This document shows, one piece after another, positions 51,256-59,809 of a stretch of DNA of 64,000 nt. The position numbers and the translations under genes are program-made. The first letter of the stretch is position 1. Each line of letters begins with the position of its first letter. Under the pieces are notes generated by a model, which made no database searches, was not told the DNA's origin, and saw nothing but the letters and a program-made list of their open reading frames with translations. Origin of the DNA: Streptomyces pactum (lineage in GTDB: Bacteria; Actinomycetota; Actinomycetes; Streptomycetales; Streptomycetaceae); assembly GCF_002005225.1 (NCBI RefSeq), contig NZ_CP019724.1, forward strand, positions 2,356,001-2,420,000. Direction: 5' to 3'.

Positions 51256-53244
51256 TCAGTCGCCCTCCGCCGCCGACTCCGCCTGCCGCGCCTTCGCGTC
51301 GATCGCGGCCAGCGACTTGCGGGCCTGGTTACGGTCAGTGGTGAACCAGAAGTCGGGCAGTGACGCCTTCAGATAGCTTCCGTACCGGGCCGTCGCCAGT
51401 CGCTGGTCCAGTACGGCGACCACGCCGCGATCGCCCGACGCCCGTACGAGGCGGCCTGCGCCCTGGGCCATCAGCAGCGCGGCGTGCGTGGCGGCGACCG
51501 CCATGAAGCCGTTGCCGCCGGCCTCCTCCACCGCCTTCTGGCGGGCGCTCATCAGAGGGTCGTCCGGGCGCGGGAACGGGATCTTGTCCATGACGACCAA
51601 CTGGCAGCTCGGCCCTGGAACGTCGACGCCCTGCCAGAGCGAAAGGGTGCCGAAGAGGCAGGTCTCCGGGTCGGCCGCGAAGTTCTTGATCAGCTCCCCG
51701 AGCGTCTCCTCGCCCTGCAGCAGGATCGGGTACTCCGGGATACGGGAGCGCAGCTCCTCGGCGGCCATCTGGGCCGCCCGCATCGAGGAGAAGAGACCCA
51801 GCGTGCGACCGCCCGCCGCCTGGATCAGCTCCGTGAGCTCGTCGAGCATGTCGCCGCGGTCCCCGTCCCGCGCGGGGCGTGCCAGGTGCTTGGCGACGTA
51901 CAGGATGCCCTGCTTGCGGTAGTCGAAGGGCGAGCCGACGTCGACGCCCTTCCACTGGGGCACGTCATCGCCCTCGGTGCCCTCGGGTGCGAGGCCCAGG
52001 GAGGCCCCCACGCCGTTGAAGTCGCCGCCCAGCTTGAGGGTCGCGGAGGTCAGGACGACCGAGCGGTCGGCGAAGAGCTTCTCGCGCAACAGACCCGCGA
52101 CGGACATGGGGGCGACGCGCAGCGAGGCGCCGAACCGGTCGTGCCGCTCGTACCAGACGACGTCCCACTCGGAGCCGTTCGTGATCCGCTCCGCCACGTC
52201 GTGCACGGACTCGACGGAGGCAAGCGCCTGCTTGCGGACGGCGTCCTCGTCCTGCACGGACTTGTCGCGGGTCGCGCCGATCGCGGAGATGACCGTGCGG
52301 CAGGCGTCACGCAGGGCCATCAGCGCATAACCGAGGTCCTCCGGGATCTCCTCGAGACGGCCCGGCAGCGCCAGCTCCATGAGCCGCTCGAAGCCCTCGG
52401 AGGCCGTCTGGAGCTGGTCGGCGGCCTTCTCGTTGACGAGCTTCGCGGCCCGCCGCACCGCGCGGTTCACCTGGCCCGGGGTGAGCTCGCCGGTGGCGAC
52501 GCCGGTGACCCGGGAGACCAGCTCGTGCGCCTCGTCCACGATCAGCACCTCGTGCTGCGGCAGGACGGGGGCGCCCTCGATGGCGTCGATGGCGAGCAGC
52601 GCGTGGTTGGTGACGACGACCTCGGCGAGCTTGGCGCGCTCGCGGGCCATCTCGGCGAAGCACTCGGCGCCGTAGGCGCACTTCGAGGCGCCGAGACACT
52701 CCCGGGACGACACCGACACCTGCGACCAGGCACGGTCGGAGACGCCCGGCGTGAGGTCGTCGCGGTCACCCGTCTCCGTCTCGTCCGCCCAGTCGCGCAT
52801 CCGCAGCAGGTCCTGGCCCAGCCTGCTGGTGGGTGCGGCGGCCTCGAACTGGTCGAAGAGGCCTTCCTCCTCGTCCTGCGGGACGCCCTCGTGGAGCCGG
52901 TGCAGGCACAGGTAGTTCGACCTGCCCTTGAGCATCGCGAACTCCGGGCGGCGGCGGAGCTGGGGGTGGAGCGCGTCGACCGTGCGGGGCAGGTCCCGCT
53001 CGACCAACTGGCGCTGCAGGGCCAGGGTCGCGGTGGCCACCACGACCCGCTCCCCGTGAGCCAGCGCGGGCACCAGGTAACCCAGCGACTTGCCGGTGCC
53101 GGTGCCGGCCTGGACCAGCAGATGGGAGCCGCCGTCGATGGCTTCCTCGACGGCTTCGGCCATGGCCACCTGGCCGGGACGCTCCGTGCCGCCGACGGCG
53201 GTGACGGCGGCGTGCAGGAGTTCGGGGAGTGAGGGCTTCGTCAT
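51256..53244 (-). CDS. dinG: DinG/XPD-family ATP-dependent helicase
   Basis: This is a 662-residue superfamily 2 helicase. Walker A is QAGTGTGKSLGYL (residues 45-57), the DEAH box is LIVDEAHELV, motif VI is MAQGAGRLVRASGDRGVV. A [4Fe-4S] cluster is suggested by Cys113 (SNYLC) and Cys183, Cys189 and Cys195 (RECLGASKCAYGAEC). DinG/XPD enzymes unwind DNA 5'-3' and remove roadblocks such as R-loops. It converges on lexA, but no SOS box was found in front of it. The start at 53244 is the ATG directly before the first helix. Confidence 0.93.
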   Translation of the reverse strand: MTKPSLPELLHAAVTAVGGTERPGQVAMAEAVEEAIDGGSHLLVQAGTGTGKSLGYLVPALAHGERVVVATATLALQRQLVERDLPRTVDALHPQLRRRPEFAMLKGRSNYLCLHRLHEGVPQDEEEGLFDQFEAAAPTSRLGQDLLRMRDWADETETGDRDDLTPGVSDRAWSQVSVSSRECLGASKCAYGAECFAEMARERAKLAEVVVTNHALLAIDAIEGAPVLPQHEVLIVDEAHELVSRVTGVATGELTPGQVNRAVRRAAKLVNEKAADQLQTASEGFERLMELALPGRLEEIPEDLGYALMALRDACRTVISAIGATRDKSVQDEDAVRKQALASVESVHDVAERITNGSEWDVVWYERHDRFGASLRVAPMSVAGLLREKLFADRSVVLTSATLKLGGDFNGVGASLGLAPEGTEGDDVPQWKGVDVGSPFDYRKQGILYVAKHLARPARDGDRGDMLDELTELIQAAGGRTLGLFSSMRAAQMAAEELRSRIPEYPILLQGEETLGELIKNFAADPETCLFGTLSLWQGVDVPGPSCQLVVMDKIPFPRPDDPLMSARQKAVEEAGGNGFMAVAATHAALLMAQGAGRLVRASGDRGVVAVLDQRLATARYGSYLKASLPDFWFTTDRNQARKSLAAIDAKARQAESAAEGD

Positions 53245-53289
53245 AGCGCGACCACCCTACGGCCCGGGACTGACAACCGGGCGGGCAAG

Positions 53290-53435
53290 GCGGGTGCGAG
53301 GTGCGAGACGTACAGGAGGTGCAGGAGGTGCAGGACGCGCGAGGGGCGCAGGACATGCCGTAGGTGCAGGACATACAGGAAGTGCAGGAGGTGAAAGCGG
53401 ACGGGCAGGACGTACAGAAGCGGCAGGAGGTGTCG
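53290..53435. repeat. Degenerate 9-nt tandem repeat array upstream of the dinG-like gene
   Basis: About 15 consecutive units vary around gtgcaggag (gtgcaggag, gtgcaggac, gcgcaggac, atacaggaa and similar), in phase with a 9-nt period except for one 12-nt unit. This array fills about half of the 315-nt spacer 53245-53559 between the dinG-like gene and the acetyltransferase gene. It could be read as a Cys/Thr/Ser repeat on the minus strand, but no gene start supports coding. Confidence 0.7.
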
Positions 53436-53559
53436 CCGGGGCTCGAGGGCCCGTGCGGGCTGTGAGGAGGGCGGTGGCAAAGGTTGGCTCCTGGGCGGGC
53501 GGCGGGGCCGGTCGGTGAGCCGGGGCAGCACGGATCAGCCTGCGGACTGTGCCACGACG

Positions 53560-54258
53560 CTACGGCAGCTCGCGCGACGTCCGGGCGCGGATCATGAGGG
53601 CGGCCCGCTTGGCGGGCAGGTCGACCTCGGCGGCGAACCGGAACCCGGCGCCGAGGAAAGCGGCGACGGAGGCCGTGTTGCGGACGTCGGGTTCGGCGAG
53701 CACGCGCGTGCAGGCGGGCCGCCTCGCCAGGACGAGGTCGGTGACGGTCCTGATCAGCGTGGTCCCGATGCCCTGCCCGCGGTCGGCCACATCGCCGATC
53801 AGGAGGTGAAGACCGGTGTCGTGCGGCCGGACGGGACAGTACCGGGCCAGCGGGTCGAGGTCGGCCCGGTAGATCTCCCAGTAGCTCATCGGCACCCCCT
53901 CCAGCACGCCGACGCACGGGACGCTGCGTCCGTCGCCGGCGAGCTGCGCCCGTACGTGTCCCTCGGTCACACTCTGCGGTCCGGTCAGTTCCCAGAACGC
54001 GGCGACGGCGGGGTCGTTCATCCAGCGGGTGACGAACGGCACGTCCTGTTCGACGCGGACGGGCACCAGGTGGAACGTGCCGGCGGGTGTGTCGGCCGGA
54101 CCCCAGTCGACGACGCGGTCGAGCAGGTCGTCGCCTGCTCGCGGCGTCTCCGCTCCTGCGGGGAGGTTCCTCTCCTCGCCCTTCCTGAAGAGGGCGCCGA
54201 ACTCTTCGGGGAGGTGCAGGTCCAGGGTGTCGTCGGCGCTCGCATCGGTGGAAGCCAC
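53560..54258 (-). CDS. Siderophore-type N-acyltransferase (IucB/RhbD-like GNAT)
   Basis: This 232-residue GNAT belongs to the siderophore acetyltransferase group. The acetyl-CoA loop is DRGQGIGTTLIR, and the C-terminal EPDVRNTASVAAFLGAGFRF is typical of enzymes that acylate an (N-hydroxy)amine during hydroxamate synthesis. It has about 50 extra N-terminal residues. It is the last of three genes (aminotransferase, synthetase, acyltransferase), 43 nt after the synthetase. Its usual substrate, an N-hydroxylated diamine, would need a flavin monooxygenase that is not encoded here. Confidence 0.87.
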   Translation of the reverse strand: MASTDASADDTLDLHLPEEFGALFRKGEERNLPAGAETPRAGDDLLDRVVDWGPADTPAGTFHLVPVRVEQDVPFVTRWMNDPAVAAFWELTGPQSVTEGHVRAQLAGDGRSVPCVGVLEGVPMSYWEIYRADLDPLARYCPVRPHDTGLHLLIGDVADRGQGIGTTLIRTVTDLVLARRPACTRVLAEPDVRNTASVAAFLGAGFRFAAEVDLPAKRAALMIRARTSRELP

Positions 54259-54301
54259 GGTGTCGCTCTTTCGGGAGACGGGGACGGGGTCGGCGGTGTA
54301 C

Positions 54302-56539
54302 TCAGGCGTGCAGCGGGTTGGTGACGGTGACGTAGACGGACTGGGTGTCCACCGGGCCGGCGAGTTCGTCCAGGCCGCGCAGCCGGGTCAGCAGGTTGGC
54401 CTTGCAGCGCAGTACGGGTGAGTCGAGCAGGCGTGCGGGCAGCGGACTGCGCAGCGTGGCGGGACCCGAGGCGAGATCGCCCAGGAAGCGGCGGAAGGCC
54501 GCGAGCAGCAGCCGTTCGTCGGCGAGATGCTGGGAACCGAAGGCTCCGATGAGACCGAACACGTTGTTGATGGCGAGGTAGTAGGCGAAGCGCTCGTCGG
54601 TCACCTCGTCGGAGACGAACGTGTCGCTCCGCTCGCCGATGCCGGGCAGCCGGGCGTCGAGTTCCGCACGCCGGGATGCGCGGAAGTAGTAGCCCTGGTT
54701 GTCGCGGTAGCGGCCGCCGGCGGGCCAGCCGTCGGTGTCCAGCAGGAGGAGCGTGTTCTGCTGGTGCGCCTCCAGGGCGATCCCGGTATGGGCGTCCAGC
54801 CACAGGACGGGGCGTACGACGTGGTGGAGGTAGCGCAGGAACCACTCGGCGGCGACGGCTTGGCGGAGGCGGCCGGTCCGCCCGGCGAGTCGGGTGACGA
54901 CCTCGGCCAGCCGGGAGCGCGGGACGTGCGCGGTGTGCCGGCCGGACCCGTCCGCCTGCCCTCGCGGCCGGGGCGCGACGAGCCCCGCGACGCAGGAGAC
55001 GTCGTCCGTGGGCCGGAAGGGGTTGTGCCGGATGACGACGTCTAGCCCTCGCACGGGCCTGCCGTCCGGACCGTCGACGGCGAGCCAGGCCGGGTCACGG
55101 ACGATGTCGAAGTCCGGGTGGGCGGCCTGCCACTGGCGGGACACCCCGGTGCGCAGCAGACGGTGGACCTCGATCCCGCGGTGAAGTTCCTTGCGGAGGT
55201 TCTCCCGGCGGGAGTTGGTGATGTGCAGGGCCAGCGAGAGCTTGAGCATGGCGGGGGCGCCGGTCCGGTAGACGGTTCGCAGGGAGGAGGTGGGGTGCCA
55301 GACGGCGCCCCGGGAGCCGAGGTCCCTGAGCAGTCCGGCGTCCAGCAGGGCCGCGGTCTCCGGTCGGTGCCGTACCGCGCGGAACTGCCAGGGATGCAGG
55401 GGAAGGACCGCGTAGCCGTCCGGTGGCGCCGGCCCGTCTCCGGCGAGGCGTGCGGTGAGCCGGGGCGCGGTGACAGGGCGACCGCCCTCGGTCCAGGCCG
55501 AGTCGGTGGCGAGGACGGAGGGGGCGATGGCCACCCAGTGCAGGGGAAAGGAGCCGCGTACTTCGGGTGAGTACCGCTGTGCCTCCTCCTCCGTGAGCCC
55601 TTCGCGGCTCTTCGGTGTGGGGTGCAGGGGGTGCCCGAGGACCAGTGCCTGCTCGGCGGCGAGGAAGAGGTCGGGGCCGCCGGGGTCACCATGGCCGCCG
55701 GGGCCTCCAGGGTCACCGGAGCCCCCGGGGGCACCGCAGCCCCCGGAGGCTGCGGAGGGGTGGTCCTCCCGGCGCTCCCGGAGGAAGACGGCGGTACGCC
55801 GGACGGAGTCGGCGACACGCCCCACGAGGTCGGTCCCCCCGGGGCCCACGTCGTCGGCCGTCTCCCGGACGAGCAGCGCGGCGACGGTGACGGCGTCGAC
55901 CGGGGGCGCCGATTCGGGGGCGCCGGACAGGCGCGGGAGGCCGAAGCGGTGCCGTCCCGTCGGTGACCAGTACTGGACGGGTACGGCCAGGGCAGTGCCG
56001 CTGGCCGGGAGCGGCACTTGGAGGACGCCGCTGCCGGGGGCGGTCGCGTCGGTCTCGCGCGCCCAGCAGCGCAGCAGGTTCTCCACGGCCGCCGCCTGAG
56101 CCCCGCTGTACGGGTCGGGGTGGTCCAAGGCGTCGGTGGGTGGCGGAGGCGCGGGCGGGTGAGGGGCGGCGGGGGCCGGTACGGGGTCGAACGCGGGCGC
56201 GGGGGCGGGGTCAGCAGCGACGGCGGGTGCCGACACCGGACTGGCGGTGGCGGTGGAGGACGAACCGGCGATGGTGCCGGGAACCGAACCGGCGGCGGCA
56301 GCGGGGGCCGGCGTCGGATGGGCGGGAGCGGCCGCCGGTGGCGGAACTGCGGCAGCGGCGGTCGTATCTGACGGCGACGCCGGAGGCATCGCGGTGGGTG
56401 TCGGCGATCCGGTGATCGCGGTGGGTGTCGGTCGAGGTGTGGGGGTGCTGTGCAAGGCGGTTCCTCGTGACGTGCTGTGGCCTGGGCGGCGAATCTCAGC
56501 GCGCGGCGCGCGCCCCGTGCGGTGGCGCGTGGTCGCCAT
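54302..56539 (-). CDS. IucA/IucC-family siderophore synthetase (NIS) with atypical N-terminus
   Basis: This 745-residue protein joins an amine or alcohol to a carboxylic acid such as citrate with ATP. The core (residues about 140-735) has the NIS synthetase motifs LVLGHPLHPTPKSREGL (ATP site), MLKLSLALHITNSRRENL, and ALEAHQQNTLLLL. FhuF-like C-terminal helices follow. The first 135 residues are almost entirely Pro, Ala and Thr, and a collagen-like Gly-Pro-Asp insert (about 25 residues) interrupts the region near residue 280. Both are unusual, as the family is normally 580-620 residues long. The start overlaps the upstream aminotransferase by 44 nt; a later in-frame ATG (56389) would remove 50 residues of the tail. 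Confidence 0.88.
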   Translation of the reverse strand: MATTRHRTGRAPRAEIRRPGHSTSRGTALHSTPTPRPTPTAITGSPTPTAMPPASPSDTTAAAAVPPPAAAPAHPTPAPAAAAGSVPGTIAGSSSTATASPVSAPAVAADPAPAPAFDPVPAPAAPHPPAPPPPTDALDHPDPYSGAQAAAVENLLRCWARETDATAPGSGVLQVPLPASGTALAVPVQYWSPTGRHRFGLPRLSGAPESAPPVDAVTVAALLVRETADDVGPGGTDLVGRVADSVRRTAVFLRERREDHPSAASGGCGAPGGSGDPGGPGGHGDPGGPDLFLAAEQALVLGHPLHPTPKSREGLTEEEAQRYSPEVRGSFPLHWVAIAPSVLATDSAWTEGGRPVTAPRLTARLAGDGPAPPDGYAVLPLHPWQFRAVRHRPETAALLDAGLLRDLGSRGAVWHPTSSLRTVYRTGAPAMLKLSLALHITNSRRENLRKELHRGIEVHRLLRTGVSRQWQAAHPDFDIVRDPAWLAVDGPDGRPVRGLDVVIRHNPFRPTDDVSCVAGLVAPRPRGQADGSGRHTAHVPRSRLAEVVTRLAGRTGRLRQAVAAEWFLRYLHHVVRPVLWLDAHTGIALEAHQQNTLLLLDTDGWPAGGRYRDNQGYYFRASRRAELDARLPGIGERSDTFVSDEVTDERFAYYLAINNVFGLIGAFGSQHLADERLLLAAFRRFLGDLASGPATLRSPLPARLLDSPVLRCKANLLTRLRGLDELAGPVDTQSVYVTVTNPLHA

Positions 56540-57977
56540 GGCTTCGCTCCACCGCCTCCACTGCGTCGGCGAGGCGGTCCAGGACCGCCGACATCTGCTC
56601 CTCGGTGACGATCAGCGGCGGCAGCAGTCTCACGACGCTCCCGGAGGGGCCCGCGAGGTCCACGATCAGTCCGCGGCGCAGGCACTCCCGCTGGACGGCG
56701 GCGGCCGTCTCGGCGGCGGGGCGCGTGCCCGGCACGGGGCCCGTGCCCGTGCCGTTGGCGCGGGTCTCGCGCGCACCGTCCGGTGCGACCAGTTCGACAC
56801 CGATCATCAGGCCCCGCCCCCGCACGTCACCGACGCACCGGAACTCCCCGGCAAGGCCGCGCAGTCGCGTCAGCATCCGCGCCCCCAGTACGGCGGCGTG
56901 CTCGGCGAGTCGGTGCTCGCGCACGTGGGCGAGAGTCGCCGCGCCGGCGGCCAGGGCGAGTTGGTTGCCGCGGAAGGTGCCGGCACCGGGCTCTCCCGTG
57001 TGCAGGCCGTCCCGGTGCACCACCGCGGCCAGCGGCAGGCTGCCGCCGATCGCCTTGGACAGGATCAGCACGTCGGGGACGACACCGCTGTGTTCGACCG
57101 CCCAGAAAACCCCGGTTCGCGCGACGCCCGTCTCGGTCTCGTCGGCGATCAGCGGAATGGAGCGTTCGGCCGTGACGCGCCGCATTCGCCGCATCCAGGC
57201 GTCCGGCGCGGGAAGCACCCCGCCTTCGCTCTGGACCGGTTCGAGGACCATCCCGGCGGGCAGCGGCTCCCCCGACCGGCGGTCGTCGAGGACCGACTCC
57301 GCCCAGTGGGAGGCGAGTTCGGCCCCGCGCTCACCCCCGACACCGAACGGGCAGTGCCGGTCCTGCGGGTAGGGCAGGGGCGCGCGGCGGGCCTCACCGG
57401 GCCCCGCGCACGCCTGGGCCGCCGCCTGGTGGGCACCGGTGAAGGCGATCACCTGGTTCCGCCCGGTGGCGGCGCGGACCAGTCCGACGGCGGTGGCGAC
57501 CGGGTCCGTACCGGACGGTCCGCAGAACCGCACGCGCGCGTGGGCGGCGAGTCCGGGCGGCAGGGTGCGCAGCAGCTCGGTGACGAAGGCGTCCTCGACG
57601 GGGGTGGCGAGGTCCATGACCTGCAAGGGAGCGCCGGAGTCGAGGACCTTGCGGATGGCCTCCAGCACGACCGGGTGGTTGTGTCCCAGGGCCAGTGTCC
57701 CAGCGCCCGACACGCAGTCGAGATAGCGGCGGCCGTCGGCTCCCTCGATGGTGAGCCCCCGGGCCCGGACCGGTACGACGGGAAGTGCGCGGGCGTAGGT
57801 GCGTGCCGCGGATTCACGCGCCGACTGACGCCTCGGGGCGCTCTCCTGCCCGGTACGCGCCCGCGCGGGCGCCTCGCCGCACGCCCGGGCGGATGCCTCG
57901 GCCGGAGCGCCCTCCCCCGGGGTCGGCCCGGCGTTCCTGCCCCTGGGCGCGAGCCCCCTGCACGCGGATTCCGCCAC
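56496..57977 (-). CDS. Class III aminotransferase, diaminobutyrate-2-oxoglutarate type
   Basis: This 493-residue PLP enzyme has the lysine that binds PLP in LILSKAIGGSLPLAA. Other fold motifs are YLDCVSGAGTLALGHNHPVV and GPSGTDPVATAVGLVRAAT. The closest family, from the FCGPSGTD and EDAF regions, is the DABA aminotransferase group that supplies 2,4-diaminobutyrate to rhizobactin- and schizokinen-type siderophores. It is the first gene of the three-gene NIS operon. The start is uncertain: the GTG at 57977 has gggaggtcaggga before it, and an ATG 23 codons upstream (58046) is in frame. The N-terminal 60-70 residues before SARESAARTYARALP have no family match. Confidence 0.86.
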   Translation of the reverse strand: MAESACRGLAPRGRNAGPTPGEGAPAEASARACGEAPARARTGQESAPRRQSARESAARTYARALPVVPVRARGLTIEGADGRRYLDCVSGAGTLALGHNHPVVLEAIRKVLDSGAPLQVMDLATPVEDAFVTELLRTLPPGLAAHARVRFCGPSGTDPVATAVGLVRAATGRNQVIAFTGAHQAAAQACAGPGEARRAPLPYPQDRHCPFGVGGERGAELASHWAESVLDDRRSGEPLPAGMVLEPVQSEGGVLPAPDAWMRRMRRVTAERSIPLIADETETGVARTGVFWAVEHSGVVPDVLILSKAIGGSLPLAAVVHRDGLHTGEPGAGTFRGNQLALAAGAATLAHVREHRLAEHAAVLGARMLTRLRGLAGEFRCVGDVRGRGLMIGVELVAPDGARETRANGTGTGPVPGTRPAAETAAAVQRECLRRGLIVDLAGPSGSVVRLLPPLIVTEEQMSAVLDRLADAVEAVERSHGDHAPPHGARAAR

Positions 57978-58364
57978 GGCTCCCTGACCTCCCGCTGTCC
58001 AGCCGCGACCCGACGTGTCGGGGCGTCCTCGGCACGGGGGCCGCACTCGGACAGCGGGCCCCCCACCGCTACCAACAGCCGTGCGGCCACCGGGTTACGG
58101 GTTGCCCGAAATCCTTGCCGGGGCGAGTGCCCTTCCCTCGCTACGCTGTCGCCGAGCATGCCCCGTACGGCGAGGACCGGGCGAGGACCGGGCGAGGACC
58201 CCGACGACGCGACGCCCCCGACGAGACCGGGCCACACTGGACGGATACGTGCCAGGTCAGACGGCTTGTGTCCGAACCGTTGCCGTACCGTCGGAACTCC
58301 CCCACAGCGAACGAATAGTGTGTGGCCCGTTCTTGTGCAGTTCACACCAGGGGGAGTCATCACC
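57978..58364. other. Divergent spacer between the NIS operon and the first lipoprotein protease
   Basis: 387 nt upstream of both the aminotransferase and the protease genes. I searched it for an iron box and found none. A short direct repeat, cgaggaccggg twice (about 58179-58200), is present. The protease side has a purine-rich ribosome site (gggggag) 9 nt from its start. Confidence 0.55.
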
Positions 58365-59594
58365 ATGCGATCCATACGGCCGTCGTTCACCACGCGCGGA
58401 CACGAGCGCGGGCGGCGCAGAACCTCCCCCGTACCGGTCACCGTGGCGCTCGTCTCGGCACTCGCGCTGACCGCCACCGCCTGCGAGTCGGGTGACCCCG
58501 AGGCGGGCGGCGACGCCTCGGCCTCCGCGCCCGCCGCGGGCGGCGGCAACGGCGAGATCCGGATCCCGGACCACATCAAGGACAAGCTCAAGGAACACGG
58601 GATCGACGTCGACGAGTGGAAGAACGGCGCCTGGAAGAACTGGAACAAGGACGACTGGCTGCGTGAGGCGCAGGACTTCGTCAATCCGATCATCGAGGAT
58701 CTGTGGGACCCGGACCGCATGCGGGACGCCGAGGAGCCCGACCAGGAGGTCGACGACAGCGACCTCTCCGGTGACCAGGGCGTCACCGATCCGGAGCCGC
58801 GGCCGGTGCAGGCACAGGCCGTGCCGCCCAAGTACCACGCCAGCGCCGCCACCGCGGGCAAGCTGCTCTTCGACTCCCCCCAGGGCTCGATGGTCTGCTC
58901 GGCCACCGTCGTGGAGGACCCGGCCAACCCGGGCAAGTCCAACCTGGTGTGGACGGCCGGCCACTGCGTGCACGCGGGCAAGAAGGGCGGCTGGTACCGC
59001 AACATCGCCTTCGTGCCGTCCTACAACGATGCCGGAAAGCCGACCGAGGAGCTGCAGAACGCCACCAAGGAGGAGGTCGCTCCCTACGGCGTCTGGTGGG
59101 GCGACTGGGCGCAGACCTCGGACCAGTGGATCGAGCAGGGCGGCGCAACGGGCGGGGACGGCGCGTCGTACGACTTCGCCGTCATCCACGTGACGCCGGA
59201 GAAGGGCAGCGACGGCAAGTCGCTGGAGGAGACGGTCGGCGCCGCGCTTCCGGTGGACTTCGCCGCGCCCGCGGTGCCCCAGGTGAAGTCCCTCAAGGCG
59301 ATCGGCTACCCGGCCGCGCCTCCGTACGACGGCCAGAAGTTGTTCCAGTGCGAGGACAAGCCCGGTCGGCTGTCGATCAGCGCCGCCGACCCGACGATGT
59401 ACCGCATCGGCTGCTCCATGACCGGCGGTTCGTCCGGCGGTGGCTGGGTCGGGACTGGTTCCGACGGCAAGCCGGCGCTGGTGTCCAACACCTCCATCGG
59501 CCCGGTGACGGCCGGCTGGCTGGCCGGCCCGCGGCTGGGCGAGGAGGCCAAGGGTGTGTTCGACGCGGTGAGCGGCAAGTTCGCGGGCCAGTGA
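58365..59594 (+). CDS. Trypsin-fold serine protease, lipoprotein, paralogue 1
   Basis: This 409-residue precursor has a lipobox in ALALTATAC, so the lipid-modified cysteine is Cys40. An Asp/Gly-rich spacer precedes a conserved module, KLKEHGIDVDEWKNGAWKNW and the following residues to WDPDRMRD (about residues 68-125). The catalytic domain follows: His in WTAGHCVHAG, Asp in SYDFAVIHV, Ser in MTGGSSGGGW. Four cysteines fit two disulfides. The protein would be anchored outside the cell membrane. The ATG at 58365 is preferred over the much longer open frame because the lipoprotein signal starts there. Confidence 0.88.
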   Translation: MRSIRPSFTTRGHERGRRRTSPVPVTVALVSALALTATACESGDPEAGGDASASAPAAGGGNGEIRIPDHIKDKLKEHGIDVDEWKNGAWKNWNKDDWLREAQDFVNPIIEDLWDPDRMRDAEEPDQEVDDSDLSGDQGVTDPEPRPVQAQAVPPKYHASAATAGKLLFDSPQGSMVCSATVVEDPANPGKSNLVWTAGHCVHAGKKGGWYRNIAFVPSYNDAGKPTEELQNATKEEVAPYGVWWGDWAQTSDQWIEQGGATGGDGASYDFAVIHVTPEKGSDGKSLEETVGAALPVDFAAPAVPQVKSLKAIGYPAAPPYDGQKLFQCEDKPGRLSISAADPTMYRIGCSMTGGSSGGGWVGTGSDGKPALVSNTSIGPVTAGWLAGPRLGEEAKGVFDAVSGKFAGQ

Positions 59595-59723
59595 CCGCAC
59601 ACTGAATCAGAGCGCTCAACTCGGGGGGCGGTGGGGTGCGTCGGGCAAGCCCGTCACCCCACCGCGCCTTCCACACCCTTCATCGGCTTCCACACGTTTC
59701 CGAATTCATACGCTCAGCTCTCA

Positions 59724-59767
59724 TTCGCGCCGCATCCGTTCGCGCCGCATCCGTTCGCGACGCGTCC
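59724..59767. repeat. Short direct repeats before the second protease gene
   Basis: ttcgcgccgcatccg occurs twice in tandem (59724-59738 and 59739-59753), followed by a diverged third copy (ttcgcgacgcgtcca). They lie 43-86 nt before the start of the second protease gene. Confidence 0.75.
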
Positions 59768-59809
59768 AATGCGTTCCGCATTCACACGCTTCAACGGGGG
59801 TCTCTCACC

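Noticed and set aside
53241..53531. Cys/Thr/Ser repeat peptide read from the 9-nt array
   Set aside because: No ribosome-binding site or conserved start, and the repeat is degenerate at the nucleotide level; better treated as a non-coding repeat.
56247..58364. In-frame upstream extension of the first lipoprotein protease (frame open for over 700 codons)
   Set aside because: The extension runs antisense through the synthetase and aminotransferase genes; the lipoprotein signal and ribosome site fix the start at 58365.
57978..58364. Search for an iron box upstream of the NIS operon
   Set aside because: No segment approaches the TTAGGTTAGGCT core; the only good iron box in the window is at 14848-14866.
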